Position numbers and translations under genes: made by a program. Below, one piece after another: positions 36,662-45,073 of a stretch of 64,000 nucleotides of DNA. The DNA is from Gemmatimonadota bacterium (GTDB lineage: Bacteria; Gemmatimonadota; Gemmatimonadetes; Longimicrobiales; Gaopeijiaceae): NCBI GenBank assembly GCA_022827345.1, contig JAJDTB010000049.1, forward strand, positions 1 to 64,000, given 5' to 3'. The stretch's first letter is position 1, and the number at the start of each line of letters is the position of its first letter. The notes below the pieces were generated by a model. That model ran no database searches. It was not told where the DNA came from and saw only the letters and a program-made list of their open reading frames with translations.

Positions 36662-36684
36662 GGCCGGACCCCGGGCGTCCGGCC
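36662..36684. terminator. GC-rich hairpin between convergent genes
   Basis: GGCCGGAC-CCCGGGC-GTCCGGCC has a perfect 8-bp stem and a 7-base loop. It lies between the SRPBCC and amidase stops, so it could end transcripts from both sides. There is no U-tract. Confidence 0.4.
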
Positions 36685-36696
36685 AAGCGCACTCCG

Positions 36697-38337
36697 TCAG
36701 CCGAGCGTCTCCGCGAACGTCGGAGCCGCGCGGTGGTTCGTCGCCTGCTCGTACGCGTAGGCGATCCGCAGCAGCACCGGCTCGCTCCACCGACGCCCGA
36801 AGAAGGACACGCCGGCCGGGAGCCCTGACACGAACCCCATCGGCACGGTGATGTCGGGATACCCGGCGATCGCCGCCGGCCCCGCGCTCGATCCGCCGCC
36901 GAGGGAATCGCCGAGGATGTGGTCGGTCTTCCAGGCCAGGCCCCGCGTCGGCGCCACGATCGCATCGAGGTCGTGCTCGTCCATGAGCCGGTCGATGCCG
37001 TCCTCGCGGTTGCCCCGCTGGATCGCGCGCACCGCATCCAGATACGCCTGGTCGGTCAGCGGGCCCCGCGCCTCCGACGCGATCAGCCGTTGCTGGCCGA
37101 AGTGCGGCATCTCCAGGTCGGCGTTGCGCTCGTTGAACTCGATGACTTCGGCCAGCGTCTTCACCGGCGCGTCGGGACCGAGGCTCGCCAGGTAGGCGTT
37201 CAGGTTCGCCTTGAACTCGTACTCGAGCACCAGCAGCGGCGCCTCGTCGTTCCAGGCCGCGTTGGGCAGGTTCGCCGGATCGACGAGCACCGCGCCGGCT
37301 TCGGCCATGGCCGCGACCGCCTCGTCGAAGAGCGCCAGCACCTCGGGCGAGAAACCGGGGAAGCTTCGCGCGATCCCGAGCCGCGCCCCCTGCAGCCCGC
37401 CGGCGTCGAGGAACTGCGTGTAGTCGGCGTGCTGGTTCCCCTCGCTGGCCGCCGTCGCCGCATCGCGGGGGTCGACGCCCGTCACAGGCCCCAGCAGCAC
37501 CGCCGCATCGCGCACCGTGCGGCACATCGGCCCCGCCGTGTCCTGGGAGTGCGAGATGGGGATGACCCCCGACCGGCTCCACAGCCCCACCGTCGGCTTG
37601 ATCCCCACGACTCCGTTGGTGGAGGAGGGACACATGATCGACCCGCCGGTCTCGGTCCCGATGGTCAGCGCGGACAGGTTGGCCGAAGCCGCCACCCCCG
37701 AGCCGGAGCTTGACCCGCACGGGTTGCGGTCGAGCGCATACGGGTTCACGCACTGTCCGCCCCGGGCGCTCCACCCGCTCGTCGCCCGTTCGCCGCGGAA
37801 GTACGCCCACTCGCTCATGTTGAGCTTGGCCAGGATGATCGCGCCCGCTTCGCGCAGCCGCTGCGCGATGAACGAGTCCTGCGGCGGGATCGACCCCTCG
37901 AGCGCAAGCGACCCCGCCGTCGTCGTCATCCGGTCGTGCGTGTCGATATTGTCCTTGAGCGCGACCGGGATGCCGTGCAGGGGGCCGCGCGGACCGCTCG
38001 CCTGGCGCTCCTCGTCGAGCTGACCGGCGATGTCCAGCGCCTCCGGATTGGTCTCGATGACCGAGCGCAGCTCCGGTCCCTGACCGTCGATCGCCGCGAT
38101 CCGGTCCAGGTAGAGCTGCGTGATCGACCGCGCCGTGCGCTCGCCCGATTCCATCGCCGCCTGCAATTCCGCGACGGTGACCTCGTCGAGTTCGAAGGGC
38201 GGCACTCCGCCGGCACCACTCGCGGCTCCCTCCCCACCCGCGCCCTGCGGCGCGTCGGGGGCACACGCGGCGGTGCCCAAAGCGGCGGCCGCACCCCCTG
38301 CGATGGAGGTTCCAATGAAACGGCGGCGGTCGATCAT
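36697..38337 (-). CDS. amidase signature family enzyme, exported
   Basis: 546 residues. The N-terminus MIDRRRFIGTSIAGG has a twin-arginine motif and a Cys in TAAC, so it is probably Tat-exported and lipidated. The amidase signature is present: ALKDNIDTHD with the catalytic Lys, CGSSSGSGVAAS with the cis-Ser, and TIGTETGGSIMCPS with the nucleophile Ser. It hydrolyses carboxylic amides, perhaps peptide-like or aryl amides. An operator-like inverted repeat lies 18 bases upstream of its start. Confidence 0.9.
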   Translation of the reverse strand: MIDRRRFIGTSIAGGAAAALGTAACAPDAPQGAGGEGAASGAGGVPPFELDEVTVAELQAAMESGERTARSITQLYLDRIAAIDGQGPELRSVIETNPEALDIAGQLDEERQASGPRGPLHGIPVALKDNIDTHDRMTTTAGSLALEGSIPPQDSFIAQRLREAGAIILAKLNMSEWAYFRGERATSGWSARGGQCVNPYALDRNPCGSSSGSGVAASANLSALTIGTETGGSIMCPSSTNGVVGIKPTVGLWSRSGVIPISHSQDTAGPMCRTVRDAAVLLGPVTGVDPRDAATAASEGNQHADYTQFLDAGGLQGARLGIARSFPGFSPEVLALFDEAVAAMAEAGAVLVDPANLPNAAWNDEAPLLVLEYEFKANLNAYLASLGPDAPVKTLAEVIEFNERNADLEMPHFGQQRLIASEARGPLTDQAYLDAVRAIQRGNREDGIDRLMDEHDLDAIVAPTRGLAWKTDHILGDSLGGGSSAGPAAIAGYPDITVPMGFVSGLPAGVSFFGRRWSEPVLLRIAYAYEQATNHRAAPTFAETLG

Positions 38338-38354
38338 GTTGTCCTCCAGGTCAG

Positions 38355-38390
38355 TTTGTTCGCCAAATCAGGGTCGAATTGGCGGACAAA
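38355..38390. promoter_or_regulatory. 12-bp-armed inverted repeat upstream of the amidase
   Basis: TTTGTTCGCCAA (38355-38366) and TTGGCGGACAAA (38379-38390) match in 11 of 12 positions as inverted arms, separated by 12 bases. The centre-to-centre spacing of about two helical turns suits a dimeric repressor or activator. No regulator gene is adjacent. Confidence 0.5.
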
Positions 38391-38416
38391 TCACCGATTC
38401 CGGGCTCGGGCCCGCG

Positions 38417-39370
38417 TTATCCGGCTTGCGGAAGCGCGTCGACGTACTCGATCATCCGCTGCTGCTCGTCCTCGTCGGGCAGGCGCCCGAGGCCCGCGCC
38501 CAGATTGTCGATCATGTGCTCGGCCCTGCTCGTGGCCGGGGTCACGCACGTCACCGCCGGGTGCGCCGCAGCGAACTTGATGAAGAACTGCGCCCAGCTG
38601 TTCGCGCCGAAATCGCTGGCCCAGGCCGGCACCTCGCGGTCGCCCACGCGCGACCACAGGCGCGTCCGGCCGAAGGGCACGTAGACCAGCACGCCGATCC
38701 CCAGCTCCTGCGCCAGCGGCAGGACCTCGTCGGCGGCGTCGGTGTTGTCCACCGCGTAGTCCACGCCGATGAAATCGAGCGGATAGTCGCGCATGGCCTG
38801 CATCAGCCCCGCGTACTGGGGCCCGCGCGGCGTGAGCGTCGTGCCGATGTAGCGAATGCGGCCCTCGGCCTTCAGCTCCTCGATGATGGGCATCTGGACA
38901 GCCATGTCCCCCAGGTTGTGCACCTGCATCAGCTCCATCTCGTCGACGCCGAAGTACTCGAAGGAACGCTCGATCTGCGCCCGCGCCGCCGCCGGATCCG
39001 CTCCGCCGCCGCGCCGGGCCACGTTGACCTTGGTCGCCCAGAAGATGCGGTCCGTGATCCCCAGCTCGGTCGCGAGCCTCCCCGCGACCTCTTCCGACGA
39101 ACCGTAGCTGGGCGCCGTGTCGAAGACCGTACCCCCGTTGTCGACCAATGCCCTCAACACCGCGGCCAGCGCGCTCGTGTCGTCGCCGCGCGCCACGCGC
39201 GAAAACGTCGCGGAACTCCCCAGCCCCACGATCGGCAGCTGCTCGTCCGTGCCCGGAATCGTCCGGGTCATCATCTCCTGCCTGCTCAGGGCCCGCAGGA
39301 TGTCCGGGTTCAGGGTCAGGGCCGCGCCGGCGGCCGCAGAGGTACGAAGCCAGTCTCGTCTTGTCAGCAT
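38417..39370 (-). CDS. aldo/keto reductase, Tat-exported
   Basis: 317 residues. The N-terminus MLTRRDWLRTSAAAGAALT is a twin-arginine signal. The family core is clear: IVGLGSSATF, GTVFDTAPSYGSSEEVAG with Asp and Tyr of the catalytic tetrad, IFWATKVNV with Lys, and LMQVHNLGDM with His in the expected place. AKRs reduce carbonyls with NADPH; exported members occur in Gemmatimonadota and Bacteroidota, and their cofactor supply in the periplasm is unclear. Its ribosome site is GGGAGGAATCGC. It is separated from the amidase by about 80 bases, which hold the inverted repeat. Confidence 0.88.
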   Translation of the reverse strand: MLTRRDWLRTSAAAGAALTLNPDILRALSRQEMMTRTIPGTDEQLPIVGLGSSATFSRVARGDDTSALAAVLRALVDNGGTVFDTAPSYGSSEEVAGRLATELGITDRIFWATKVNVARRGGGADPAAARAQIERSFEYFGVDEMELMQVHNLGDMAVQMPIIEELKAEGRIRYIGTTLTPRGPQYAGLMQAMRDYPLDFIGVDYAVDNTDAADEVLPLAQELGIGVLVYVPFGRTRLWSRVGDREVPAWASDFGANSWAQFFIKFAAAHPAVTCVTPATSRAEHMIDNLGAGLGRLPDEDEQQRMIEYVDALPQAG

Positions 39371-39480
39371 TGCGATTCCTCCCTCGCAGGTAATGCGCCG
39401 GACAGGCTGATCCGGCAGGTTGTCAAGGTCGTTTGCGGTCAGGCGTGCCGCCAGTCCCAAGGACAGGAAGGAGACCGTTT

Positions 39481-40488
39481 GTGTTGGCCCAACGCCTCGA
39501 AAAGCAGGCGCCGATCGAAACGCGGCCCCTTCGCGCGTGCGACGTTCCGCGCCCGGAGCCGGGCCCCGGCGAGATCCGGATCCGCGTGACCGCGTGCGGC
39601 GTCTGCCGTACGGACCTGCATGTGATCGAAGGGGATCTGAGGGCGGCCAACCTGCCGCTGGTCCCCGGTCACCAGGTGGTGGGCGTTGTGGATGCACTCG
39701 GCGCTGGCGTGAGCCGGTACCGGCCGGGAGACCGTGTCGGCATCGCCTGGCTGCGCGGCACATGCGGGACGTGCGGACACTGCGCGGCGGGGCGGGAGAA
39801 CCTGTGCGGGGGGTCGGTCTACACGGGCTACCATCGCGACGGCGGCTATGCCGAGGCGGCGGTGGTGCGCGAGGACTTCGCGTACCGGATCCCGGCGTCG
39901 TTCGAGGACGCGGAGGCCGCGCCGCTGCTCTGCGGGGGGATCATCGGCTACCGAGCGCTGGCGCGCGCCGAGGTGCCGCCTGGGGGACGGTTGCTGTTGG
40001 TGGGGTTCGGGTCGTCGGCGCATGTGGTGCTCCAGATCGCGCGCCACCGGGGGCATGAGGTCTTCGTCTCCACGCGGGGGCCGGGGCACCAGGCGCTGGC
40101 GCGTGGGATGGGGGCGGCGTGGGTGGGTGGGCCGGGCGATGCGCTGCCCGCGAGGGTGAATTCCGCGATCGTGTTCGCACCGGCGGGCGAGACCGTGCCC
40201 GCAGCGCTGGAGGCGGTGGGGCCGGGGGGGACGGTGGCTCTCGCCGGGATCCACATGAGCGCGATCCCGCCACTCGACTACGAGAAGCACCTGTTTCACG
40301 AGAAGCGGCTGCAAAGCGTCGAGGCCAACACCCGGGAGGACGGGCGGGGGCTGCTGGCGGTGGCGGCGGAGATACCGATCCGGCCAAAAGTCACGCGGTT
40401 TGGGCTGGCCGAGGCGAATGAGGCGTTGACTGCGTTGAAGGCGGGAAGGATCGACGGGTCGGGGGTGTTGGTGGTGGGCGGGGGTTAG
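39481..40488 (+). CDS. zinc-dependent alcohol dehydrogenase
   Basis: 335 residues. GTG 39481 was chosen because AAGGAG lies 8 bases upstream. Catalytic zinc ligands are Cys in TACGVCRTDLH and His in VPGHQVVGVV. A four-cysteine structural zinc site follows: CGTCGHCAAGRENLC. The nucleotide fold is LLLVGFGSSAHVVLQIARH. The long form of the family has both zincs, as here. It oxidises primary alcohols or reduces aldehydes in the cytoplasm. Its stop overlaps the convergent HigA stop by 4 bases. Confidence 0.88.
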   Translation: MLAQRLEKQAPIETRPLRACDVPRPEPGPGEIRIRVTACGVCRTDLHVIEGDLRAANLPLVPGHQVVGVVDALGAGVSRYRPGDRVGIAWLRGTCGTCGHCAAGRENLCGGSVYTGYHRDGGYAEAAVVREDFAYRIPASFEDAEAAPLLCGGIIGYRALARAEVPPGGRLLLVGFGSSAHVVLQIARHRGHEVFVSTRGPGHQALARGMGAAWVGGPGDALPARVNSAIVFAPAGETVPAALEAVGPGGTVALAGIHMSAIPPLDYEKHLFHEKRLQSVEANTREDGRGLLAVAAEIPIRPKVTRFGLAEANEALTALKAGRIDGSGVLVVGGG

Positions 40489-40844
40489 GCGGTCGGCGCG
40501 GCGTGGGGTTCGATCTCGCGTTCAATCCGGTGTCGTGACGGCTCTGCACGCTCAAGGTCGTAGAGAACCTGCAGACGAATCCAGAATTCGGCCGTGGTGC
40601 CGAAATACCGCGCCAGACGCAGCGCCGTGTCGGTCGTGACCCTTCGCCGTTCGAGTACAATGTCATTGAGGCGCGGTCTTGGAATCCTCAGCGCCTGGGC
40701 TACCCGGTAGACGCTCAGTCCCAGGGGATTCAGGAACTCGTCTCGCAGGATTTCTCCGGGGTGGATGGGCGGTAGCCGACCGCGTGCGGTCACGTCGGAG
40801 AAGTCCACCTCCCCCCGGTCGACTCTTTTTCTCGTTATGGTCAT
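40485..40844 (-). CDS. higA: HigA-family antitoxin (XRE HTH)
   Basis: 119 residues. IHPGEILRDEFLNPLGLSVYRVAQALRIPRPRLNDIVLERRRVT is the signature of HigA/VapI-type antitoxins, and RYFGTTAEFWIRLQVLYDL the usual tail. It represses its own operon and neutralises HigB, which normally lies just upstream. Here only the end of a HigB frame remains at that place, so this is an orphan antitoxin. Confidence 0.85.
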   Translation of the reverse strand: MTITRKRVDRGEVDFSDVTARGRLPPIHPGEILRDEFLNPLGLSVYRVAQALRIPRPRLNDIVLERRRVTTDTALRLARYFGTTAEFWIRLQVLYDLERAEPSRHRIEREIEPHAAPTA

Positions 40845-40856
40845 GTCGGACCTCGT

Positions 40857-40910
40857 TCAGTGGTAGTCGGCGAGCTCCACGTCCCCTAACGTAACGACGG
40901 ACGGTACGTA
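40857..40910 (-). pseudogene. higB: remnant of HigB toxin C-terminus
   Basis: Seventeen codons ending DVELADYH-stop lie 13 bases before the HigA start. 'VE(L/I)xDYH' at the end is typical of HigB toxins. Upstream in the frame a TGA stop occurs at once, and no other part of HigB is found. I read it as a toxin deleted down to its tail. Confidence 0.5.
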
Positions 40911-41013
40911 TCAGCAGCTCCGGTGTCGGGGATCCCGGGTCGTGACTTTTGCTTCACCTGCCCGTCCATTCCTCGACCGTCCACGGCGGGTACGCAAGGC
41001 GGATCCCGAAGTG

Positions 41014-41053
41014 TGGACGAATCCTCAAGCGAGGGTTATACTGTGTGACACAG
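41014..41053 (+). promoter_or_regulatory. vapBC promoter with palindromic operator
   Basis: TGGACG (41014-41019) and TATACT (41037-41042) are 17 bases apart. CTGTGT-G-ACACAG (41041-41053) is a perfect palindrome overlapping the likely transcription start, well placed for autorepression by VapB-VapC. Confidence 0.55.
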
Positions 41054-41072
41054 AAACTGTGAGACTGTATCC

Positions 41073-41402
41073 ATGCGAAACATCACCGTAGCCGTTGACG
41101 AGGAAACCCATCGCAGCGCCCGTATCCGCGCGGCGGAACTGGACACGTCGGTGTCGGCGCTGGTGCGGGAGTTCCTGCGGCGTCTCGCACCCCCCGACCG
41201 GCGGCGCGAGAGACTGGAGCCTCAAACACCTGAGTCCGTGCTTGAGCGCAGGCGCAGGTTGTTCAACGAGGTCTTCGCCGACTTCGACGCTCGCGGCGTT
41301 GGGCTGCGTATGGCCGACAACCTGCCACGAGCGGCGCTTCACGACCGTTCGGCCGTCCGGCCCGAAGCGAATCGGCCAGCTCGCTCCGACACCGACGGCT
41401 GA
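41073..41402 (+). CDS. vapB: ribbon-helix-helix antitoxin, VapB-type
   Basis: 109 residues. The N-terminal strand MRNITVAVDEETHRSARIRAAELDTSVSALVREFLRRL is a ribbon-helix-helix DNA-binding fold. The rest (RRRLFNEVFADFDARGVG) probably wraps the toxin. It is followed after 9 bases by the PIN toxin gene. It should bind the palindrome at 41041-41053. Confidence 0.82.
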   Translation: MRNITVAVDEETHRSARIRAAELDTSVSALVREFLRRLAPPDRRRERLEPQTPESVLERRRRLFNEVFADFDARGVGLRMADNLPRAALHDRSAVRPEANRPARSDTDG

Positions 41403-41411
41403 TCAACCAGG

Positions 41412-41816
41412 GTGCGCTTCGTCGATACGAACGTGCTGCTCTATGCGGCGAGCCTCCTCCCTGAAGAAGAGTCCAAGCGTCTTCGCGCGCGGGAACTGCT
41501 CGCGGAGCCGGATCTCGCCGTCTCGGTGCAGGTTCTGCAGGAATTCTACCACCAGGCAACCCGCGCCACCCGACCCGGCCGACTCTCCGACGACGACGCT
41601 CTGCGCTTCCTCGAGCCGGTGTTGGAGATGCGGGTCCAGGCCGTTACGCTCGGCGTGTTCAGGGATGCCGTTTCGATCCGCCGCCGCTTCGGTCTTTCCT
41701 ATTGGGATGCGGCGATTCTCGCCGCTGCCCGGACTCTCGGCTGCGACGCCGTCTACTCCGAGGACATGAGTTCGGAGCAGGACTACGGCGGGATTCGAGT
41801 CGTCAACCCCTTTTGA
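41412..41816 (+). CDS. vapC: PIN-domain toxin, VapC-type ribonuclease
   Basis: 134 residues. The start is a GTG 9 bases after VapB. PIN acidic residues are seen in FVDTNVLLYA, LQEFYHQAT, LSYWDAAILAAA and YSEDMSSEQDYGG. These coordinate the Mg2+ or Mn2+ needed to cut RNA. VapC toxins usually cleave tRNA or rRNA and are held inactive by VapB. The module appears intact. Confidence 0.88.
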   Translation: MRFVDTNVLLYAASLLPEEESKRLRARELLAEPDLAVSVQVLQEFYHQATRATRPGRLSDDDALRFLEPVLEMRVQAVTLGVFRDAVSIRRRFGLSYWDAAILAAARTLGCDAVYSEDMSSEQDYGGIRVVNPF

Positions 41817-41828
41817 ACATCCGTCAGG

Positions 41829-42821
41829 TCAGGAGTTGACCATCACCACCACTTTGCCGTCAGCCAGCCCCGACTCCAGCAACTCGTGCGCAGCCGCCGT
41901 GCCGGAGAGGGGGAACAGCTTGGCGATGCGGACGTCCAGACGCAGCGAGCTCAACCAGCGCGTGAGGTCTTCGATCGCTGCCTGACGAGCAGCCGACGGC
42001 AACAGATACCCCTGCACGAAGTGGATCCGCAGGTCCTTGAAGGCGAGGGGGTAGTACGACAGCGGAAGCTCCGGCCCCGATGTCGACGAATAGGAAGCAA
42101 CCGTGCCGTTCGGCCGCAGCACCTCGACGTCGGTCTCGATGTTGGACGCGAGGTCGACCTCGATCACGCGATCGACCCCCTCGCCACCGGTCAGCTCCCT
42201 CACCCGCTCCACCACATCATCCCGGCGATAGTCCACCACATGGCGCGCCCCGCCCCCCACCGCCACCGCCCCCTTCGCGGCGCCGCTCACCGTCGCGATC
42301 ACCTCGGCCCCGCTCAGCGCCGCGATCTGCACGGCCATGTGCCCCACCGCCCCCGCCCCACCCTGCACCAGCACGCGCTTCCCGCGCACCGGCCCGTCCC
42401 CCAACACGGCATAGTGCGCGGTGCACCCGGGGACGCCCAACCCGGCTCCGATCGACCACGGCACCCCATCCGGCAACCTCACCGCCTGCCCATCCGGCAC
42501 CACCACAAACTCGGCCGCCGTCCCGAACGGCCGCCCCCCGCCCTGCGCATTCCACACCCACACCCTCTCGCCGATCCGCCCCGCGTCGACCCCCTCCCCC
42601 ACCGCCTCCACCGTCCCGGCACCATCCGAGTGCGGAATGACCCGCGGATGCGCCATCTCCATCCCGATCCACCCGCCCCGCTTCTTGGTGTCGGAGGGAT
42701 TGACGCCCGACGCCGCGACGCGGACCCGCACCTCCCCCGGCCCGGGCCCGGGCGTCTCCACCTCCCCGGACCGCAGCACGTCGCGGGCCGACCCCGTCGA
42801 TTCGTACCAGACGGCCTTCAT
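41829..42821 (-). CDS. NADPH:quinone reductase-like medium-chain dehydrogenase
   Basis: 330 residues. ATG 42821 (MKAVWYESTG) is the usual family start; GTG 42833 would add four residues. The sequence has VAASGVNPSDTKKRGG, VIPHSDGAGTVEAVG and VLVQGGAGAVGHMAVQIAALSGAEVIAT, the zinc-free quinone oxidoreductase pattern with its nucleotide site. It lacks the four-cysteine lobe of zinc alcohol dehydrogenases. It reduces quinones or enals with NADPH in the cytoplasm. It is the last gene of a minus-strand group. Confidence 0.88.
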   Translation of the reverse strand: MKAVWYESTGSARDVLRSGEVETPGPGPGEVRVRVAASGVNPSDTKKRGGWIGMEMAHPRVIPHSDGAGTVEAVGEGVDAGRIGERVWVWNAQGGGRPFGTAAEFVVVPDGQAVRLPDGVPWSIGAGLGVPGCTAHYAVLGDGPVRGKRVLVQGGAGAVGHMAVQIAALSGAEVIATVSGAAKGAVAVGGGARHVVDYRRDDVVERVRELTGGEGVDRVIEVDLASNIETDVEVLRPNGTVASYSSTSGPELPLSYYPLAFKDLRIHFVQGYLLPSAARQAAIEDLTRWLSSLRLDVRIAKLFPLSGTAAAHELLESGLADGKVVVMVNS

Positions 42822-42843
42822 GCTGTCGGGCACGAGCGCTCGC

Positions 42844-44091
42844 TCACCCCGGAAACAGGCTCCGGTCGATCCCCGGGACGATCTTCAGCGCGTTCTCATA
42901 GTAGATCTTGCGCAGCACGTCGTCGGGGAGGCCCAGGCCGTACATCTGCCAGAAGGCGTGGTAGCGGCGGTAGTAGTTGAAGTAGTCGTCCTCGGTCTCG
43001 AAGACGCGGAAGTAGGTGTGGAACTCCTCCTGGTTGTAGGAGTCCTTGCCCATCAGCACGCGGTCCTGGTACTCGATCAGCCACTCGCGCGCGAATCGCG
43101 GCTGCCGCCCGAGTTCGTAGATGACCGCGCCCAGGCCGACGTACATGTTCGGGATCTCGTCGAGGAGGTTGCCGAGGCGCTCGAGGTCGTGGCCGAGCCA
43201 GCCGAGGTGCGCGGCGATGAAGTTCGTGTTCGGGTGGTTGCGGAAGAGATTGTGCTGCTCGCCGATGATCTGCTCGAAGGGCGGAAACTGGTCGGGAGGC
43301 CGGATCCGCCGCGGCCGCAGCCGCAGTTCGAGCCAGCGCTCGTTGAAGCGGTCGTGGGGCTGCCAGAACTCGGCCGGGTCCGCGGAGTGGATGAGCACCG
43401 GAATCCCCAGCTCGCCGGCCTTGTCCCACAGCGGGGCCAGACGCGGATCGTCGACCGGGATCCGGTTGCCGTCCGTGTCCCGGTCGGCCATGCCGAGGCC
43501 CTTGAAGATCTTCAGCCCCGCGGCGCCGTTCCCCACGTCGGCTTCCAGCTGCGCGGCGGCCTCCTCACCCCAGCCGGGTTCGCCGACGCCGAAGAAGTTG
43601 GTGTTGGCGAAGAAGACGAAGCGCGACGGGTGCCGCGCGGTCATGTTCTCGAGCCCTTCAGCGAGCGAGAAGCCGCTGCCGCCGGAGAGGTTCACCATCA
43701 CCGCCATGTTGAGTTCGTCCATCTCGGTCACCAGGCGGTCCACGTCGGCGGCCGACATTCCCCTGCCGCGCTGATGGCCGTGAATGTCGACGAACGGAAA
43801 GCGCGCGCGGGTGAGCGGATTCTCCGGGACGACCAGGGTGTTGCGCGGCTCGTAGTCGACGATGGTGACGTCCTGGGCGGCGAGGGGCGTGGTGACGGGA
43901 GCCGCGAGGGCGAGTGAGGTGGCCGCGAGGAGCGCGGTGACGGCGAACCGCGCGGCGGTGAGGTCGGCGGCCGCGTGCCGCGCGGTGGCCGCGAGAAGGA
44001 GGGCGGCTCCCGCAGGCGCGCCTGCATGGCTGCGAGGCCGGTGGCGTGGCCGGGGGGCGGTGTCGGAGAACATCGGGCTCGTTTCCTCCAT
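42844..44091 (-). CDS. ACMSD-like amidohydrolase, exported
   Basis: 415 residues. The long N-terminus is Ala/Arg-rich and ends in a signal-like stretch (VTALLAATSLALAAPVTTPLAAQD). FVDIHGHQRGRG carries the HxH metal site; GLKIFKGLG, LIHSADPAEFW and AAHLGWLG follow in the order of the metal-dependent TIM-barrel amidohydrolase_2 family. Members decarboxylate or hydrolyse aromatic acids. The ATG overlaps the stop of the methyltransferase (ATGA). Substrate unknown. Confidence 0.83.
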   Translation of the reverse strand: MEETSPMFSDTAPRPRHRPRSHAGAPAGAALLLAATARHAAADLTAARFAVTALLAATSLALAAPVTTPLAAQDVTIVDYEPRNTLVVPENPLTRARFPFVDIHGHQRGRGMSAADVDRLVTEMDELNMAVMVNLSGGSGFSLAEGLENMTARHPSRFVFFANTNFFGVGEPGWGEEAAAQLEADVGNGAAGLKIFKGLGMADRDTDGNRIPVDDPRLAPLWDKAGELGIPVLIHSADPAEFWQPHDRFNERWLELRLRPRRIRPPDQFPPFEQIIGEQHNLFRNHPNTNFIAAHLGWLGHDLERLGNLLDEIPNMYVGLGAVIYELGRQPRFAREWLIEYQDRVLMGKDSYNQEEFHTYFRVFETEDDYFNYYRRYHAFWQMYGLGLPDDVLRKIYYENALKIVPGIDRSLFPG

Positions 44092-45014
44092 CAGCTGCGG
44101 CGGATGGTCATCAGCAGGTAGCGTTTGGTCTCTTTGAAGACGGCGGGGTCGATGACGGCGGTGCCGCGGAGGGCGGCGTCGCGCGCGCGTTCGATCACGG
44201 TTTCAAGAACGTAATGGAGTGCAGGGGCCTTTGCGCCCAGCTTGCCGCGCGCGAAGTCGAGGGCGGGCAGGCCGAGGCGGGTCGCGAGGAGGTGGGCGAA
44301 GGCGAGGGTCGGCAGCACGCCCGCGGTGATGTCGCGCTCGGTGGCGACCTCGAAGCCGGCGTTGGCGAGGCGGTGGCGGAAGTCGTCGAGTTGCCAGCCT
44401 GAGCGCTCTCCGCCGGTTGCGATGCGGAAGTAGTCGGCGACGATCCAGGTGCCGCCGGGGGCGAGAATCCGGCTCATGACCGGCAGAACCTGGCGCGGGT
44501 CCTGGTACTGGATCGATTCGGCGTGGATGACGGTGCCGAAACGGCCTTCGTTTTCGCGCACGGGCATGTCTTCGAAGCGGCTGGCGAGGACCGGGATGCC
44601 TGGGTATGCGCGGCGGATGTGCTCCACCTGCGTGCGGTCGGGGGTGAGGCCGGTCACGTCGTGGCCGGCAGCGGCGAGAAGGCCCAGCATGCCGCCCATA
44701 CCGGAGCCGACGTCGAGGATGGGCGCGTCGGGGTTCCCGATCAGGTCGAGCAGCAGTTCGGCGTAGCGGTGCTGGGCGCGGTAGAGCGCACCGAAGCTGA
44801 TCTCTTCGGCGGGCGTGTCGGGTTCGTCGAAGTAGCCGTAGTGCAGGAAGTCGCCCGGGAGCATGCGGCTGTAGAGGCTGAGCTGGGCGTCCGCATGCTC
44901 GGTCGGGACGCGGCGTTGACGCCGGAGACGCCGGATCCAGCGGGCGACGTGATGCGGCAGCAGCGCCCGCCCCACGATTTGCCGGAAGATCCAGGAGCCC
45001 TTGGGTCTGCCCAT
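44091..45014 (-). CDS. SAM-dependent methyltransferase (class I)
   Basis: 307 residues. ATG 45014 starts MGRPKGSWIFRQIVG; upstream sequence is arginine-rich read-through. The SAM motif I is ILDVGSGMGGMLGLLA, with VTGLTPDRTQVEHIRRAYP as motif II and TVIHAESIQYQDPRQVLPVM further on. LHYGYFDEPDTPAEEISFGALYRAQHRYAELLLDL is typical of the cyclopropane-synthase/sterol-methyltransferase-like group. The stop overlaps the amidohydrolase start. It probably methylates a small molecule or lipid. Confidence 0.83.
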   Translation of the reverse strand: MGRPKGSWIFRQIVGRALLPHHVARWIRRLRRQRRVPTEHADAQLSLYSRMLPGDFLHYGYFDEPDTPAEEISFGALYRAQHRYAELLLDLIGNPDAPILDVGSGMGGMLGLLAAAGHDVTGLTPDRTQVEHIRRAYPGIPVLASRFEDMPVRENEGRFGTVIHAESIQYQDPRQVLPVMSRILAPGGTWIVADYFRIATGGERSGWQLDDFRHRLANAGFEVATERDITAGVLPTLAFAHLLATRLGLPALDFARGKLGAKAPALHYVLETVIERARDAALRGTAVIDPAVFKETKRYLLMTIRRS

Positions 45015-45073
45015 GATGTCTCTGTGCTCGCTTCCCTGCGCTCGATGCGGGCGGTGTCGCGGCGGCGGCCCGG

